Positions 23,480 through 35,400 are shown, numbered from the stretch's first letter. The stretch: 64,000 bases of DNA from Liolophura sinensis (GCF_032854445.1 NC_088298.1:13691504-13755503), one strand, 5' to 3'. A program made the numbers and translations. Notes: generated from the letters alone by a model not told the origin.

Positions 23480-24840
23480 AAAGTATAAGGAAGAGGTTGT
23501 GAAACTGCAAAAGTGTGCTTCTCTGAGGGAAAATGTTGACACACTGTAAGAGAAGTTTGCTTCTCTTAGGGTAAAGATTCAGAATCTGGATGGGAGGTGT
23601 GCTTCTCTAAGGAAGAGGTTGACAAACTGAAAGAGAGTGCTTCTGTTGTGGAAGAGGTTGACATACTGAAGGAGGAATGTGCTTCTCTTTGGGAAGAGGT
23701 TGACAAACTGAAAGAGGAGTGTGCTTCTCTTAGGGAAGAGGGGTTGACAAACTGAAAGAGGAGTGTGCTTCTCTTAGGGAAGAGGGGTTGACAAACTGTA
23801 GGAGGAGTGTGCTTCTCTTAGGGAAGAGGGGTTGACAAACTGTAAGAGGAGTGTGCTTCTCTTAGGGAAGAGGGGTTGACAAACTGTAAGAGGAGTGTGC
23901 TTCTCTTAGGGAAGAAGGGTTGACAAACTGGAGGAGGACTATGCTTCTCTTAGGGAAGAGGTTGACAAACTGTAAGAGGAGTGTGCTTCTCTTAGGGAAG
24001 AAGGGTTGACAAACTGGAGGAGGACTATGCTTCTCTTAGGGAAGAGGCTGACAAACTGAAAGAGGAGTGTGCTTCTCTTAGGGAAGAGGGGTTGACAAAC
24101 TGTAGGAGGAGTGTGCTTCTCTTAGGGAAGAGGGGTTGACAAACTGTAAGAGGAGTGTGCTTCTCTTAGGGAAGAGGGGTTGACAAACTGTAAGAGGAGT
24201 GTGCTTCTCTTAGGGAAGAGGGGTTGACAAACTGGAGGAGGACTGTGCTTCTCTTAGGGAAGAGGGGTTGACAAACTGGAGGAGGACTGTGCTTCTCTTA
24301 GGGAAGAAGGGTTGACAAACTGTAAGAGGAGTGTGCTTCTCTTAGGGAAGAAGGGTTGACAAACTGGAGGAGGACTATGCTTCTCTTAGGGAAGAGGTTG
24401 ACAAACTGTAGGAGGAGTGTGCTTCTCTAGAGGAAGAGGTTGACAATCTGGAGGAGGAATGTGCTTCTCTTTGGGAAGAGGTTGACAAACTGTAGGAGGA
24501 GTGTGCTTCTCTTAGGGAAGAGGGGTTGACAAACTGGAGGAGGACTATGCTTCTCTTAGGGAAGAGGGGTTGACAAACTGGAGGAGGACTATGCTTCTCT
24601 TAGGGAAGAGGTTGACAAACTGTAGGAGGAGTGTGCTTCTCTTAGGGAAGTGGGGTTGACAAACTGGAGGAGGAGTGTACTTCTATTAGGGAAGTGGGGT
24701 TGACAAACTGGAGGTGGAGTGTGCTTCTCTTAGGGAAGAGGGGTTGACAAACTGGAGGAGGAGTGTGCTTCTCTTAGGGAAGAGGGGTTGACAAACTGGA
24801 GGAGGAGTATGCTTCTCTTAGGGAAGAGGTTGACAATCTG
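23480..24840 (+). repeat. 42/44-bp minisatellite derived from a coiled-coil coding repeat
   Basis: Around 30 copies of a unit of the form gaagaggttgacaaactg, (a/t)aagaggagtgtgcttc, tcttaggg. The 42-bp form translates as a 14-residue, two-heptad unit E-E-V-D-K-L-K-E-E-C-A-S-L-R, with Val/Leu and Ala/Leu at coiled-coil core spacing. Most units are now 44 bp (an extra GG) and many carry ctgtaag or ctgtagg, which puts TAA or TAG in the ancestral frame. The array is therefore not translatable through. Units at the left edge (23490-23700) are more diverged and often still 42 bp. Confidence 0.92.
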
Positions 24841-24856
24841 TCAGTTAGTCACTCTT

Positions 24857-24973
24857 AGGGATGAGGTTTCACTGGAAAAGGAGTGCACTTCCCTTAGGGA
24901 AGAGGAGGGAGTGGTAACAAAATGGCTCAAAAAATTTGCACATGAGACAGAAAGTGATATGGCTGACCAATGA
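24857..24973 (+). pseudogene. C-terminal coding remnant of the coiled-coil repeat gene
   Basis: After the last units the ancestral frame is open again and encodes RDEVSLEKECTSLREEE, then a unique, highly charged end (G-V-V-T-K-W-L-K-K-F-A-H-E-T-E-S-D-M-A-D-Q) and TGA at 24971-24973. The first part is plainly one more repeat unit; the last 21 residues look like a real C-terminus. No start, splice acceptor or uninterrupted upstream frame is visible, so I call it a decayed gene end. A live terminal exon spliced just before it is the alternative. Confidence 0.5.
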
Positions 24974-25086
24974 AATGTTCTCCCCACTACACTCTTGTAG
25001 ATCTGCTACTACACATTTTAGCTGTTGGGTATTATAGAAGCTCCAAAGGTTGTCCAGTTATTGCTAAGAAAGCTCCAAAATTCGCA

Positions 25087-25270
25087 TAGTGGGAGGAAAC
25101 CACGCAAAGCACAGAGAAAGGAAACCGGGCAGATCCCAGTGAAAGGAAACCAGGCAGATCCCAGTCAAAGGAAACCAGGCAGAGCCCGGAGAAAGGAAAC
25201 CAGGCAGAGCCCAGGGAAACCAATGACCATCCAGAGGTTGTTTGCAGACCTTCCCACGTGCGACCAGAGA
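25087..25270 (-). mobile_element. SINE-A fragment with internal tandem expansion
   Basis: The minus-strand SINE-A motif gtgggaggaaaccgggcagagccc is present as five successive variants about 25-27 bp apart (25087-25215: aaaccacgcaaagc, aaaccgggcagatc, aaaccaggcagatc, aaaccaggcagagc, aaaccaggcagagc). It then resumes normal order with gaccatccagaggttg and cttcccacgtgcgacc. It shows a SINE seeding a minisatellite. Confidence 0.85.
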
Positions 25271-25306
25271 GGAAGGTCAATTTCTTAAAAAACTCAATCT
25301 TTTTCA

Positions 25307-25602
25307 CTGGCAACAGTAAAGAAAGAAAACATTTCCTACCAACCCATCCTATTTTTCCTGTCGGGTCGAGATATGCTCAACAAAGAATTGTTTTAAGGAT
25401 GCATGGTCTAAGTGACATTATGCCTGAACCCACAGGAAAAGAATGTGCTGCCCCATTTGGCCAGTATCCCTTAGACCTTCCCACGCCTGGATTCTTTTTG
25501 CCAGAACACATACTACACACTGTACCACTGCATTGTACCACTGCTGTGTTACCTCCAAAGGAACGTTATTCAAGACAATATTTGTATGAGAGCCAGCTCT
25601 GA
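25307..25602 (+). CDS. Possible coding segment, unidentified
   Basis: A frame open from about 25258 to the stop at 25600-25602 includes KERKHFLPTHPIFPVGSRYA, later MPEPTGKECAAPFGQYPLDL, and ends YSRQYLYESQL. Composition is protein-like, proline- and tyrosine-rich. A weak acceptor (cactggcaacag) lies at 25296-25307. No family is recognised. Its position just beyond the coiled-coil remnant may be coincidence, and a chance open frame of this length is expected in a window this size. Confidence 0.2.
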
Positions 25603-26018
25603 CCAAACCTTTCAGACAGCTGGTGTATTTAGCACAATGTGTTTTCACAATAAATCTACTGCCATCAAGCAAACTTCATCCAATGATTAAGATAGTGCAG
25701 CTCTAAAGCATGACAAAAAAAAAAACAAGTTCTTGAAGGACATTTTTCAAAAGACTTCAGCAGACACTGTTATTTGTAGATGGAGCTAGACCCATACTGA
25801 CTTTTGAAAGACATGGCATATGGTAATTTGGTTATCAGAGCCTGTATCTGAAGATTTTGATTAGTGAGCATATATGCATATTGCAGAAAAGTGAAAAATC
25901 AAAGAATAAGTTTATCTTAGCTTCTGCCAAGAACTAGCCTAATGGATTTGGCATGGTTCCAGAAAAATATGGTTTATCCAGACATGGAGGAAATCAATGA
26001 ATAAGGCTGATTATACCT

Positions 26019-26067
<49 letters not shown>

Positions 26068-27161
26068 ACATAAGGTCATGGCAAACTTATCCCATCCCAC
26101 TCTTATATGTACCACTTTTCCTTCCAATAATCAACAAAGAAAATTTGAACAGACTGGAAAGACGTTTGTAATCAGCAGATATTGTAAACAAGATTTTTTT
26201 ACCTTTTCCGATATTTTCTAAACAAATTTGCATATTTCTCTCATTAGCTAGCTGACCTACTGCTGTGAAAAATTCACATACACTACATGTATATCTTAAT
26301 ATATTTACAGGAAGTATACTTTACACAACACAAAACCAATACTGTCTCACATGTGGAATGGAGGGAAGAAGTTGGAATAACCCCCTAAACACACAATGTG
26401 AATGTACTGCTGCATGGAAAAGATGATAAAACTCTGAAATATGCTTCTATACTTGACATTCAGAAACATTTGTAAGCTTCATTCACCTTTCTTTCATGAA
26501 TTTTCAAGTATTCTGAGCCAGACAAGCCTATCTACATGTACATTTATTTTACAGACTAGAAATTTTGTTATCTATTCATACTATTTGAAGTTAATTTCCC
26601 AAAGTGTTCCAGTTTGATTGTGTTCTTATTTAAAAAAAAAACAAAACGGGAAAAATATCAATAGTATGCTATTAAGATAAAAAAAATAAATAAAAATTAA
26701 AAAAAAAAGCCAGAATAAATCAGATAAAAGTTAAAAATCATGAAGTAAAGCCAAAAATGTAACCGGTGATTCATGGATACACAAAGTGTACATTTAGTAA
26801 TATAGTTAATAAAATTTATCTATGAGCAGTACCACGAAGTATAACCCCAAATTCATAGATGAAGGCAGATCTGACGTACATGCACAAAATATTGTATATA
26901 TATATATAACCATGATGACCTTGCTCAGTTTTGGCGATATTCCCAGTAAACTATGAAGAGGCATTGCTTGCTATTTACCCACAATTCCCTTGGGCCATCT
27001 CCCTGTCATGTCGTATTATGGACATCATGGCTGATAAATACCAGAATTTGGCTAGACCCCATAAAACAGACCAATTTGTATATATCCCTTGATCAATTGG
27101 CCTTCAAACTGTGACTACCAAAGTGCAACACTGGCTTAAAGTTCTTCCCTGGAAAGCTAGT
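25603..27161. other. Non-coding stretch with a (TA)n at 26023-26060
   Basis: AT-rich. It contains one TA dinucleotide run of about 38 bp, A-runs near 26630-26710, and no recognisable gene or element. Confidence 0.5.
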
Positions 27162-27172
27162 AGCAAGCTACT

Positions 27173-27317
27173 ATTTGATTTATTTATTTATTTCATTGGT
27201 TTTTTATGCCATACTCAAGAATATTTCACTTATACGACGGCGATCAGCATTATGGTGGGAGGAAACCAGGCAGAGCCCAGGGAAAACCCATTACCATCCG
27301 CAGGTTGCTGGAAGACC
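27173..27317 (-). mobile_element. SINE-A, 5' truncated, with target-site duplication
   Basis: The 3' half only (tail to ggttgctggaagacc). The exact 11-bp repeat AGCAAGCTACT flanks it at 27162-27172 and 27318-27328. The duplication immediately beyond the truncation point shows the element was truncated when it inserted. Confidence 0.93.
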
Positions 27318-27504
27318 AGCAAGCTACTAGCCTACCAGTAGTTAGTCTTGGGTGTGTATCTGCAGTATAATAGTGGAATACAGAAAGAATCAACTCTAGA
27401 ATATAGATACAAGATTGTGTAAAGTCTTACACATTGTTTCCTCCTTTGTTTTGACAGGAATTTAACGTTGCTTTTAATATTAATTTGATCCCATCGTAAC
27501 GGTG

Positions 27505-27665
27505 ACCCCTTGTTGTAGGCCAGGTCTAATGTGGACATATTGACAGTGCTGCCTCACTGAACTGCCAGGCGGAAGGCACCAGACATAACACCCTACCCAG
27601 TGACTTGTATGGTCACCGGACTAACAGCACTTGGCCTATTCCCCTTCTGCAGAGCACCACGATTA
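27505..27665 (-). mobile_element. Diverged SINE-B-like fragment
   Basis: ttgttgtaggccaggtcta, gacagtgctgcctcactgaa and ggcggaaggcaccagacataa follow the order of the reversed SINE-B segment (ttgttgtaggacggatttcc, agtgctgcttcactgagg, ccgaaggcaagtaag) with strong divergence. Probably a related subfamily. Confidence 0.55.
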
Positions 27666-28404
27666 CTGATGATCGTCATAGACACACGTATGATCAGATT
27701 CAAGAGGATCTGGTGGCTATAAGGATGTAACAGGATCAAAGTATGCTAGAGCTAGGACTTAAAATAAGAGGATCTTGGGTGTGTCAGGTGAAGATCCAAT
27801 ATATGGAGGATCTAGGGTATATGGGGTACATGTAGCTATAGAACAGGAAAAATATTTGAGTCGGTGTAAGGATTTTGAGTGTGTGAGAATGGCCTACTGC
27901 TCTGCACACTAAATGGCTTGTACATTTGTCAAAACTAGATGTAGACAAGATGTATAGTGATTTGTTCATTGTTAAGTGGGTTAAAGGGTTTTGAATGTGC
28001 TGAAGCTATCCAGATTTGGGGAAGCTGCAGGAGTACACACATATCAGGCCAGCCAACAAACGATACAATCGGATCAATCAATATTCTGCAGCAACTGCGA
28101 GAGCTTGCAAGTTTGTTATAGGAAATTGTCCCAGTGCCAAAACAGTCATTTATCACGGAGAAGATAAAGGCTCGATTAGTGATATGGTTTACAGAGCTCT
28201 GGATATGCCCGCCGCGGATACAACAGGGGGATGCTTAATTCGTAATTAACTCCCTTTGCATGGAAATGGAAAAAAACAATTTACCCGCAGCGGCCTGCTT
28301 GGAAAACAGCAGTAAATATTCTCCCCATCATCACATGACAATAAGGTGGAGCCAATCAATACCATTGCCGTTATTATTGACAAACTTTATGGGGGATGAA
28401 AAGT
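27666..28404. other. Non-coding stretch
   Basis: No element recognised. A 77-codon plus frame (28016-28249) has no identifiable domain or splice context. Confidence 0.35.
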
Positions 28405-29475
28405 CACCCAATTACAATAACATGGCAGTATAACCATCCAAATCTACCTCATTATATCAACTGAGCGGTGCAGTTTCGCATACCTTGACCAGCACTCTTA
28501 CTATACAATACAACCTATTACAATAGCATGGCAGTATAACCATCCAAATCTACCTCTTTATATCAACTGAGCGGTACAGTTTCACATACCATGACCAGCA
28601 CTCTTACAAAATACAATACAACCTATTACAATAGCATGGCAGTATAACCATCCAAATCTACCTCTTTATATCAACTGAGCGGTACAGTTTCACCTACCAT
28701 GACCAGCACTCTTACACCACAATACAACCTATTCCAATAGCATGGCAGTATAACCATCCAAATCTACCTCTTTATATCAACTGAGCGGTACAGTTTCACA
28801 TATCATGACCAGCACTCTTACAAAATACAATACAACCTATTACAATAGCATGGCAGTATAACCATCCAAATCTACCTCTTTATATCAACTGAGCGGTACA
28901 GTTTCACATATCATGACCAGCACTCTTACTATACAATACAACCTATTACAATAGCATGGCAGTATAACCATCCAAATCTACCTCTTTATATCAACTGAGC
29001 GGTACAGTTTCACATACCATGACCAGCACTCTTACACTACAATACAACCTATTACAATAGCATGGCAGGATAACCATCCAAATTTACCTCTTTATATCAA
29101 CTGAGCGGTGCAGTTTCGCATACCATAACCAGCACTCTTACTATACAACACAACCTATTACAATAGCATGGCAGTATAACCATCCAAATCTACCTCTTTA
29201 TATCAACTGAGCGGTACAGTTTCGCATACCATAACCAGCACTCTTACAATACAATACAACCCATTACAATCGCATGGCAGTATAACCATCCAAATCTACC
29301 TCTTTATATCAACTGAGCGGTACAGTTTCACCTACCATGACCAGCACTCTTACACTACAATACAACCTATTCCAATAGCATGGCAGTATAACCATCCAAA
29401 TCTACCTCTTTATATCAACTGAGCGGTACAGTTTCACATACCATGACCAGCACTTTTACAATACAATACAACCAT
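28405..29475. repeat. ~105-108-bp satellite-like array
   Basis: Ten copies. Each contains tagcatggcagtataaccat, ccaaatctacctctttatat, caactgagcggtacagtttc and catgaccagcactcttac. Length differences come mainly from the AT-rich end (actatacaata, aaaatacaata, accacaata). Copies are over 90% alike by eye, so the array is well homogenised. Non-coding. Confidence 0.95.
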
Positions 29476-29621
29476 TTACATTTGAATAACCATACAACCT
29501 CTCTGATGCAGTTCTCCTGGTAATAAAACTAAACAGCATGTTGTGTAGGTCCAGTTATTCTGTTGACGTCCAGATCCCTTGTCGACGTCCAGATCCTTTG
29601 TCAGAGTCAATGAACCATTGG

Positions 29622-29733
29622 AGTGAGTGAGTGCTTCCATGGGGTTTAAGGTCGTACTTAACAATGTAATGTGCCTCCTTCTTGCAGGACGGATTTCCAC
29701 CGCTCGTTTAGACAGTGCTGCTTCACTGAGGCG
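29622..29733 (-). mobile_element. SINE-B, 5' truncated
   Basis: Reversed tail (gagtgagtgagtgcttccat), ggggtttaaggtcgtactt, then directly ggacggatttccaccgctcg, missing the tcatatgacgacgaagg segment, and ends in ttcactgaggcg. The chimeric SINE-B copy abuts it. Confidence 0.85.
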
Positions 29734-29735
29734 AA

Positions 29736-30122
29736 TATGACCGATTTTGAACGTAACATTTGCACAGATGAGGCTGATAATTTGTGAAATTAATTATTTG
29801 GGCTATTTTAAAGTAACTTGGGTAACTTAAAGTGCTTGGGTTTTAACATCGTGCTCAACAATTTTTCAGTCATATGACGAAGGAATATTTAGGTTGTATG
29901 TAATGTACCGCCTTGTTGTAGGACGGATTTCCACCGCTTGTTTACCTAGTGCCGCTTCACTGAGGCGCCTTACTGAAGGCAAGCAAGCCGCCCCGCACGA
30001 GCCATTATACTGATACGGGTCAACCAGTCATTGCACTATCCCTTTCACGCTGAGTCTTAGATGTGACTTGACCAAGGACTCTACCGCTCCCGATGCGGAC
30101 GCTTGACCAACTGTGCTATCAC
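29736..30122 (-). mobile_element. Chimeric SINE-B, second copy with the 93-bp tail
   Basis: 29736-29828 is identical to 20837-20929; 29830-30122 is the SINE-B body in the same relation. The tRNA-head end (gcggacgcttgaccaactgtgctatcac) is better kept than in the first copy, with anticodon-arm-like ctcccgatgcgg. Two copies in the same arrangement at different loci show that body and tail moved as one unit. Confidence 0.8.
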
Positions 30123-30180
30123 TTTACAATTGAGCCATTGGAAGACAGTTTTAACATCTTGCTGCATGAATGATAATGTT

Positions 30181-30346
30181 TATTTACTTGTTTATTTTTA
30201 TGTCATTGGTATTTTACGCCATACTCAGGAATTTTTCACTCATATGATGGCGGCCAGCATTATGGTGGGATGGAAATCGGGCAGGGTCCAGGGGAATTAA
30301 ACCATCTGCAGGTTGCTGATAGACCTTCCCACATGCCGACGGAGAG
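30181..30346 (-). mobile_element. SINE-A, head lost
   Basis: Tail (tttatttttatgtcattgg), ttacgccatactcaggaatt, gatggcggccagcattatgg, to acatgccgacggagag. Several deletions, for example after ggtccaggggaa. Confidence 0.85.
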
Positions 30347-30514
30347 AACCCTGAATACTAATGAACTTCATGTAAACTAAAATGCACGTTACGGACTGAC
30401 TGCATCAACTGTATCGACAAGTCAAAACCTTTTGACAATATATAAAGTCTCTACGAATTCATTTCCTTGCTTGGAGTTTAATGTGGCTTTCCATAATACG
30501 GAATGACTGAACGA

Positions 30515-30580
30515 TGATTATGGGGTTTAATGCCACACTGGCAATGTTTTAGTCATACTATGACAAGAACACGTCAGAGC
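30515..30580 (-). mobile_element. Small SINE-B tail-proximal remnant
   Basis: tatggggtttaatgccacac, tggcaatgttttagtcatac and tatgac follow the reversed SINE-B 3' region (gggtttaacgtcg...caacaatttttcagtcatatgac). The rest is missing. Confidence 0.45.
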
Positions 30581-30796
30581 CAAGAAACAGCTCTGAACAT
30601 GAGAGCGATAGCTTCCAAATTCAGAGCTAAAACCAGATTGATGACAAAAATTATTTAAAATTCAAAAATCATATTAACCACACATGTAGCTCCTATACAA
30701 TATCCTTAAGATACCCCTAAATATTTAACACCAGTATCACCAATAACTGTCAAAACACAGCTACAGCGAAGTCCAGAGCTACATACCTTTTCATAG

Positions 30797-31560
30797 AAGC
30801 CCACGCAGAGCTCACATGGAGCCCACACAGAGCTCACGCGGAGCCCACACAGAGCTCACACAGAGCCCACACAGAGCTCACATGGAGCCCACACACAGCT
30901 CACATGGAGCTCACACAGAGCCCACACAGAGCTCTCATGGAGCCCACACACAGCTCACATGGAGCCCACAAAGAGCTCACACAGAGCCCAGAGAGCTCAA
31001 ACACGGATCACACAGAGCTCACAGAGCCCAAACAGAGCTCACAGAGAGCCCACACAGAGCTCACACAGAGCTCACACAGACCCCACAAAGAGCCCACACA
31101 GAGCCCTAACACTGCCTAAGCTTGTCATATTTACAACAAGCTTCCTGAACATTTAACTATTTCACACCACAAATTACATTCATAACAATAAAAACGACTA
31201 TCAAACAACCTCACATGGAGCCCACACACAGCTCACATGGAGCCCACACAGAGCTCACATGGAGCCCACAGACAGCTCACACGAAGCCCACACAGAGTTC
31301 ACACAGATACCACATAGAGCTCACACGGAGCCCACACAGAGCCCACAGAGAGCTCACACGGAGCCCACACAGAGCCCACACGGACCCCAACACAGAGCTC
31401 ACACGAAGCCCACACAGAGCTCACACAGACCCCACAAAGAGCCCACACACAGCCCTAACACTACCTAAGCTTGTCATATTTACAACAAGCTTCCTGAACA
31501 TTTAACTATTTCACACCACAGATTACATCCATAACAATAAAAACGACTATCAAACAACCC
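30797..31560. repeat. Duplicated 11-bp minisatellite arrays
   Basis: Two arrays (about 30797-31102 and 31210-31452) alternate gagctcacaca- and gagcccacaca-type 11-bp words, with atg, cgc or cgg variants. Each is followed by the same ~107-bp unique segment (31103-31209 and 31453-31560; ccctaacactgcctaagctt ... ctatcaaacaac). The whole array-plus-flank block is thus duplicated in tandem with a period near 350 bp. Several frames stay open because 11-bp units avoid stops; I see no sign they are coding. Confidence 0.92.
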
Positions 31561-31975
31561 ACAACTGCAAATATCACAGTATCTCCCATATGTGGCCGCC
31601 GTAAGATTTCTCAGAACTTCTAGACCATTACGCTGTGAGACTAAGTTGAGAATTAAGAAGATGGCAGGCATACTGATAAGGTTAAATATCAGCACATTGT
31701 CATGACTACCAACAATGGTTCAAGATGAGAGGAGCCAGAGCATCGACTCCACACACTGTGTCCTAGCGACAGAAATCTTGATCTTAACTCTACCCTACCT
31801 CTTGGCACCTCTGAAGCTGTATCATTTACCCAGACACAGTAACTTGAAAACACTTTTATCTAAAGTGTTATGCCCTTAAGGAAAGGTTATAAAGGAAGAA
31901 ATCAGGAGAGAGCCCTTTAAAAAGAGAAGCAATCAACAGTTTTCAATATTCTATGTATGTAAAATTTATAATCAT

Positions 31976-32146
31976 ATTTTTTTTTTATTTTATTGCATTT
32001 ATTTCACTGGTGTTTAAAGTCGTACTCAAGAATATTTCACTTATAAGATGGCGACCAGCATTATGGTGGGAGGAAACTGGGCAGTGTCAGGGAGAAACCA
32101 GCGACCATCCGCAGGTTGCTGGCAGACCTTCCCACACACAGCCACA
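31976..32146 (-). mobile_element. SINE-A, head lost
   Basis: tttcactggtgtttaaagtcgtactcaagaatatttc, then gatggcgaccagcattatgg and gcaggttgctggcagacc, broken off in cttcccacacacagccac. Confidence 0.87.
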
Positions 32147-32334
32147 GAGATATAATCATATTCATGCAGATGTCTAACTTATAAGTTATCTTTATAAACA
32201 TAAAGTTCAAGTGGGTGCATGGGCTCAAAGAGAAATGCAGGTAACTTTCTTCAACAATTTTGTTAACAATTACATGCAGTTATGGAACAAAGAACAGTTT
32301 AAGTTGCAAGAGTTGTTAGAGCTTATGATCTTAC

Positions 32335-32427
32335 CTTTCTGTCACAGCACTGGAAAGGCAGGTAGATGGCCTTAGCAAAGTATTTTGCATAAGACGACCA
32401 ACTGTGGTAACTTCCGGATTCAGCCAT
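32335..32427 (-). CDS. First coding exon, unidentified protein
   Basis: On the minus strand AAGATGGCTGAATCC gives a good start context (ATG at 32427-32425). The frame runs exactly 31 codons, MAESGSYHSWSSYAKYFAKA then I-Y-L-P-F-Q-C-C-D-R-K, and meets the strong donor AAAG|gtaaga at phase 0. Start context, donor and codon quality together make this the best single-exon call of the window after the histone gene. The peptide is aromatic and basic with a vicinal Cys pair, possibly a membrane-proximal cytosolic N-terminus. I do not recognise the gene. Its next exons lie to the left, possibly beyond the repeats. The 7302-7382 exon is phase-compatible only if it is read as an internal exon, which I cannot show. 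Confidence 0.6.
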
Positions 32428-35400
32428 CTTAATAAATCAAAACTCTAGCCGCAAAATATTCAAAAGCTTGATTTCTTGAAACTCTTCCTGCAGAACACAT
32501 AAACTGTGAGGAAAAATCCGGAATAAATGGCTCCTTCAAGTAACTTTCTAATCACGGATACTGACATTGGGAAAGAAACACTTTTCTGAAGAGGATCCAA
32601 CTGTACCTTGCCATGCCAGCATATTCAAAACACCGCATAGAAGTAGTTTGCCGGATCATTCATGCTAGATTCACAGAAACATTTCTTGTGCACTTATATT
32701 TCCACTTCAGTCATTTGAATTATAAACCACTACAATCACCGACGACTGAAATCCTCACAATCACAATTCAAAGAGAGATTCATAAATTTTATAAAAAATC
32801 CTTGGCTTCAAACCCTGACTGCAAAATTGTCAACACTGCAGGTAAATCTCACAGGTAAACCTTAATCCATAATCCACATCAGAAACTGTTAAAATATGAT
32901 TCATAATCACATAATTCTCCTCCGAAGTAATCCAAACGAAATTCACAAATACGGCACAAATGAAATCCAACTACATATCCTTACTTTTTGAAACCAACGA
33001 ACGAAATCCAACTCTGTTAACACTGAAGCATATGTAAGAATCCTCTGAGCAGATGGTAAATGAAAGCCATTTCCCTCTTCATTTGAATCTTGTATATTAA
33101 GTTGGCAACTTCCTTGATCAAAGAATGGTGCAGTAGGCTACAAGACCATTTATTGCATACACACAGTCCCGATATAAAGACGATCCAGGATAATGCCTAA
33201 TTGAAAACAAACTGCTGGATTACACATGAATGTCAAAATGATCCGCAGTCGAAGTCTTGAAAACTACTTGACAACTGATGATATCAGGCACCTGTCATCC
33301 TCAATGGGAAAATTACGTCCTTTGGGAGCTTTTTATCAGCTTGACTTCTGTCTGCATGTCTAAAGTGAGCGCCTATTCTTACCCAGAGTGAATGAGGAGG
33401 AGTCTGGTTAGAATTACATCTCTTGGAATTCCTAATCAGCATGAAGCCCTGGCTCTTACACCCACTGTTGTTCAGCCGTAGCGAAAACTTGAGCATAAGG
33501 CTAGAAATACAGAGCAGACACTTGATGGCTTTTTGACTGGGGCACTAAAGCTTTGAGGCAAAGACTGTTGTAGAGCAATCAAAGAAAACATATCCAATAC
33601 TCGGTAATCAAAAGGCAATGATGAAGCCAAACTGCCTTTTCATGTCATACCAAACAAATACAGTGCTTCCAAAGCTGAATGGACGAACATCCATTGCATA
33701 TCCACTGGTGTAGGCAGACGGCTTATCAACAGTTAGCATGCATGTACAAATACTTCCAGCAGTGGTTCATTTGTTAATCTATCATGTACATGGCAGACGT
33801 CACACTTAACGGCTTCTTAAAAAGATTCCTGGGTCATTTTCATTTCCATTGTGGTTTTCCATTACAGATGCAAAATATTCTCGTAAAATCACATGTCAAG
33901 CCCTAGAGAAGTATTCCATCTTCAAAACCGAAGTGATAAATCAACAATCCTTCAAATCTCCCTTTAGCAGATAAACGCCATAGAATCAAAATTAGAAGGT
34001 CTTGCCTGCCAACAATTATGCACTGGCAGCACCCCAAATGTTGTATGTAAGTAAATTGGTCCACATGACCTGACAGAAAATAATCCCTAAAACCTTTGTC
34101 TGAAGATGCAGACAACACGAGCAAGCTACGGGTAAGTCTCACAACTTATCAAAGCTATATTATTACATTTAGCTCTCTGCATTCTGTACCAAGTCTGCAA
34201 GCACATCCAATGCAATCTGTTCGGTTCCCAACTGCCGTTGGAAAAATAATTTGCCTGATTTGGACAGAAATCTCTGGCCTCTTTCCAACAGATTCCATCT
34301 CACGTACAAGTATATGCCCTTCCATTACCACACAGATAAAATCCGTCCAAATGAGGGGTAATTACCCTCTTGGGAGATGCTCCGGTGAAAGTGTGTTTGA
34401 CCGCTTTAACTTCGTAGAGACAAGGTGTTACATCTGGCTCCTGAATCAGCTTGTGTCCATCCTAGTATATTTGCACATACATGTACGTGTGTATGGATAG
34501 TTCTAGTAGCTCTGCTGACGGAGACAAGTTACCAACCTATAACACAATTGTATACAGTTGAAAATGCATGAAAAGAACTTGTATTACATAACTTGTGGCA
34601 GGAAAAAAGAACATGTGAGAATTTGAATTCTATCATTCAGAATTGAAGAAATGAATTGCATTGTTGATCCAAAATCAAACTGTATCCAATGCAATATGTA
34701 AACTTTCTCCATGTGAGTACACATTTCTGATTCTCACTGAAAAGGAGAATAACAACCAACTTAAGTTTAGTTTTGCAGTGCTCGAAAGATTCAAGGTCAC
34801 GGCTATAATGAAAATCAATTTTAACCCTTCTCTGGGAACAAACAGACAGATGAATCAATGCTGTGTGTGAGTGACCAGAAGGTTTGAGGTGTCACCTTCA
34901 GCTTGACCCACAATTATCTGGGATCAAGTTTCTAAGTAATGAGCCTCAAGGTCAAAAGTGTCCCTGCTGGGTCATCAAGCGCTGGTGGGTCGTGAAGTTA
35001 GGTCAGTATGCCATAAAAGGGTTCCTACCCCATGAATGATGAAGATGTCTATAAAAACTCGTTCAAATAACGGACTAACAGATATTTTCACAATCTCCAG
35101 ACATAATTATCTGACTGTCCTTTTAATAAATCAGTCATTCATGGGCATGCTTAAAACATAAAACTATTAATACAGTATTTTCCTTGTTTTTCTTGTCTTC
35201 ATGCTACTAAACCAAAAGTTAATCACTCATATTTATGAAATACTTCGGGATTTTTGTAACAGGATTTTATAATAAAATTCTAATCTTGATATAAATACAG
35301 TAAATCAAATATATCACAGTCTACATTGGGATTGGGATAAATATTGTGAACGTCAAATCCTCCCAAATCCTCCTCAAAATTACTCTGAAGGGCAATTAGA

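Noticed and set aside
28405-29475. Regular repeats considered as a CRISPR array
   Set aside because: The unit is continuous at about 105 bp with no unique spacers, and the genome is an animal one. The same applies to the other tandem arrays.
30816-31505. Open frames of 65-97 codons rich in His, Thr, Pro and Ser
   Set aside because: They are translations of the 11-bp array, open in several frames at once, with no start context or unique coding flank.
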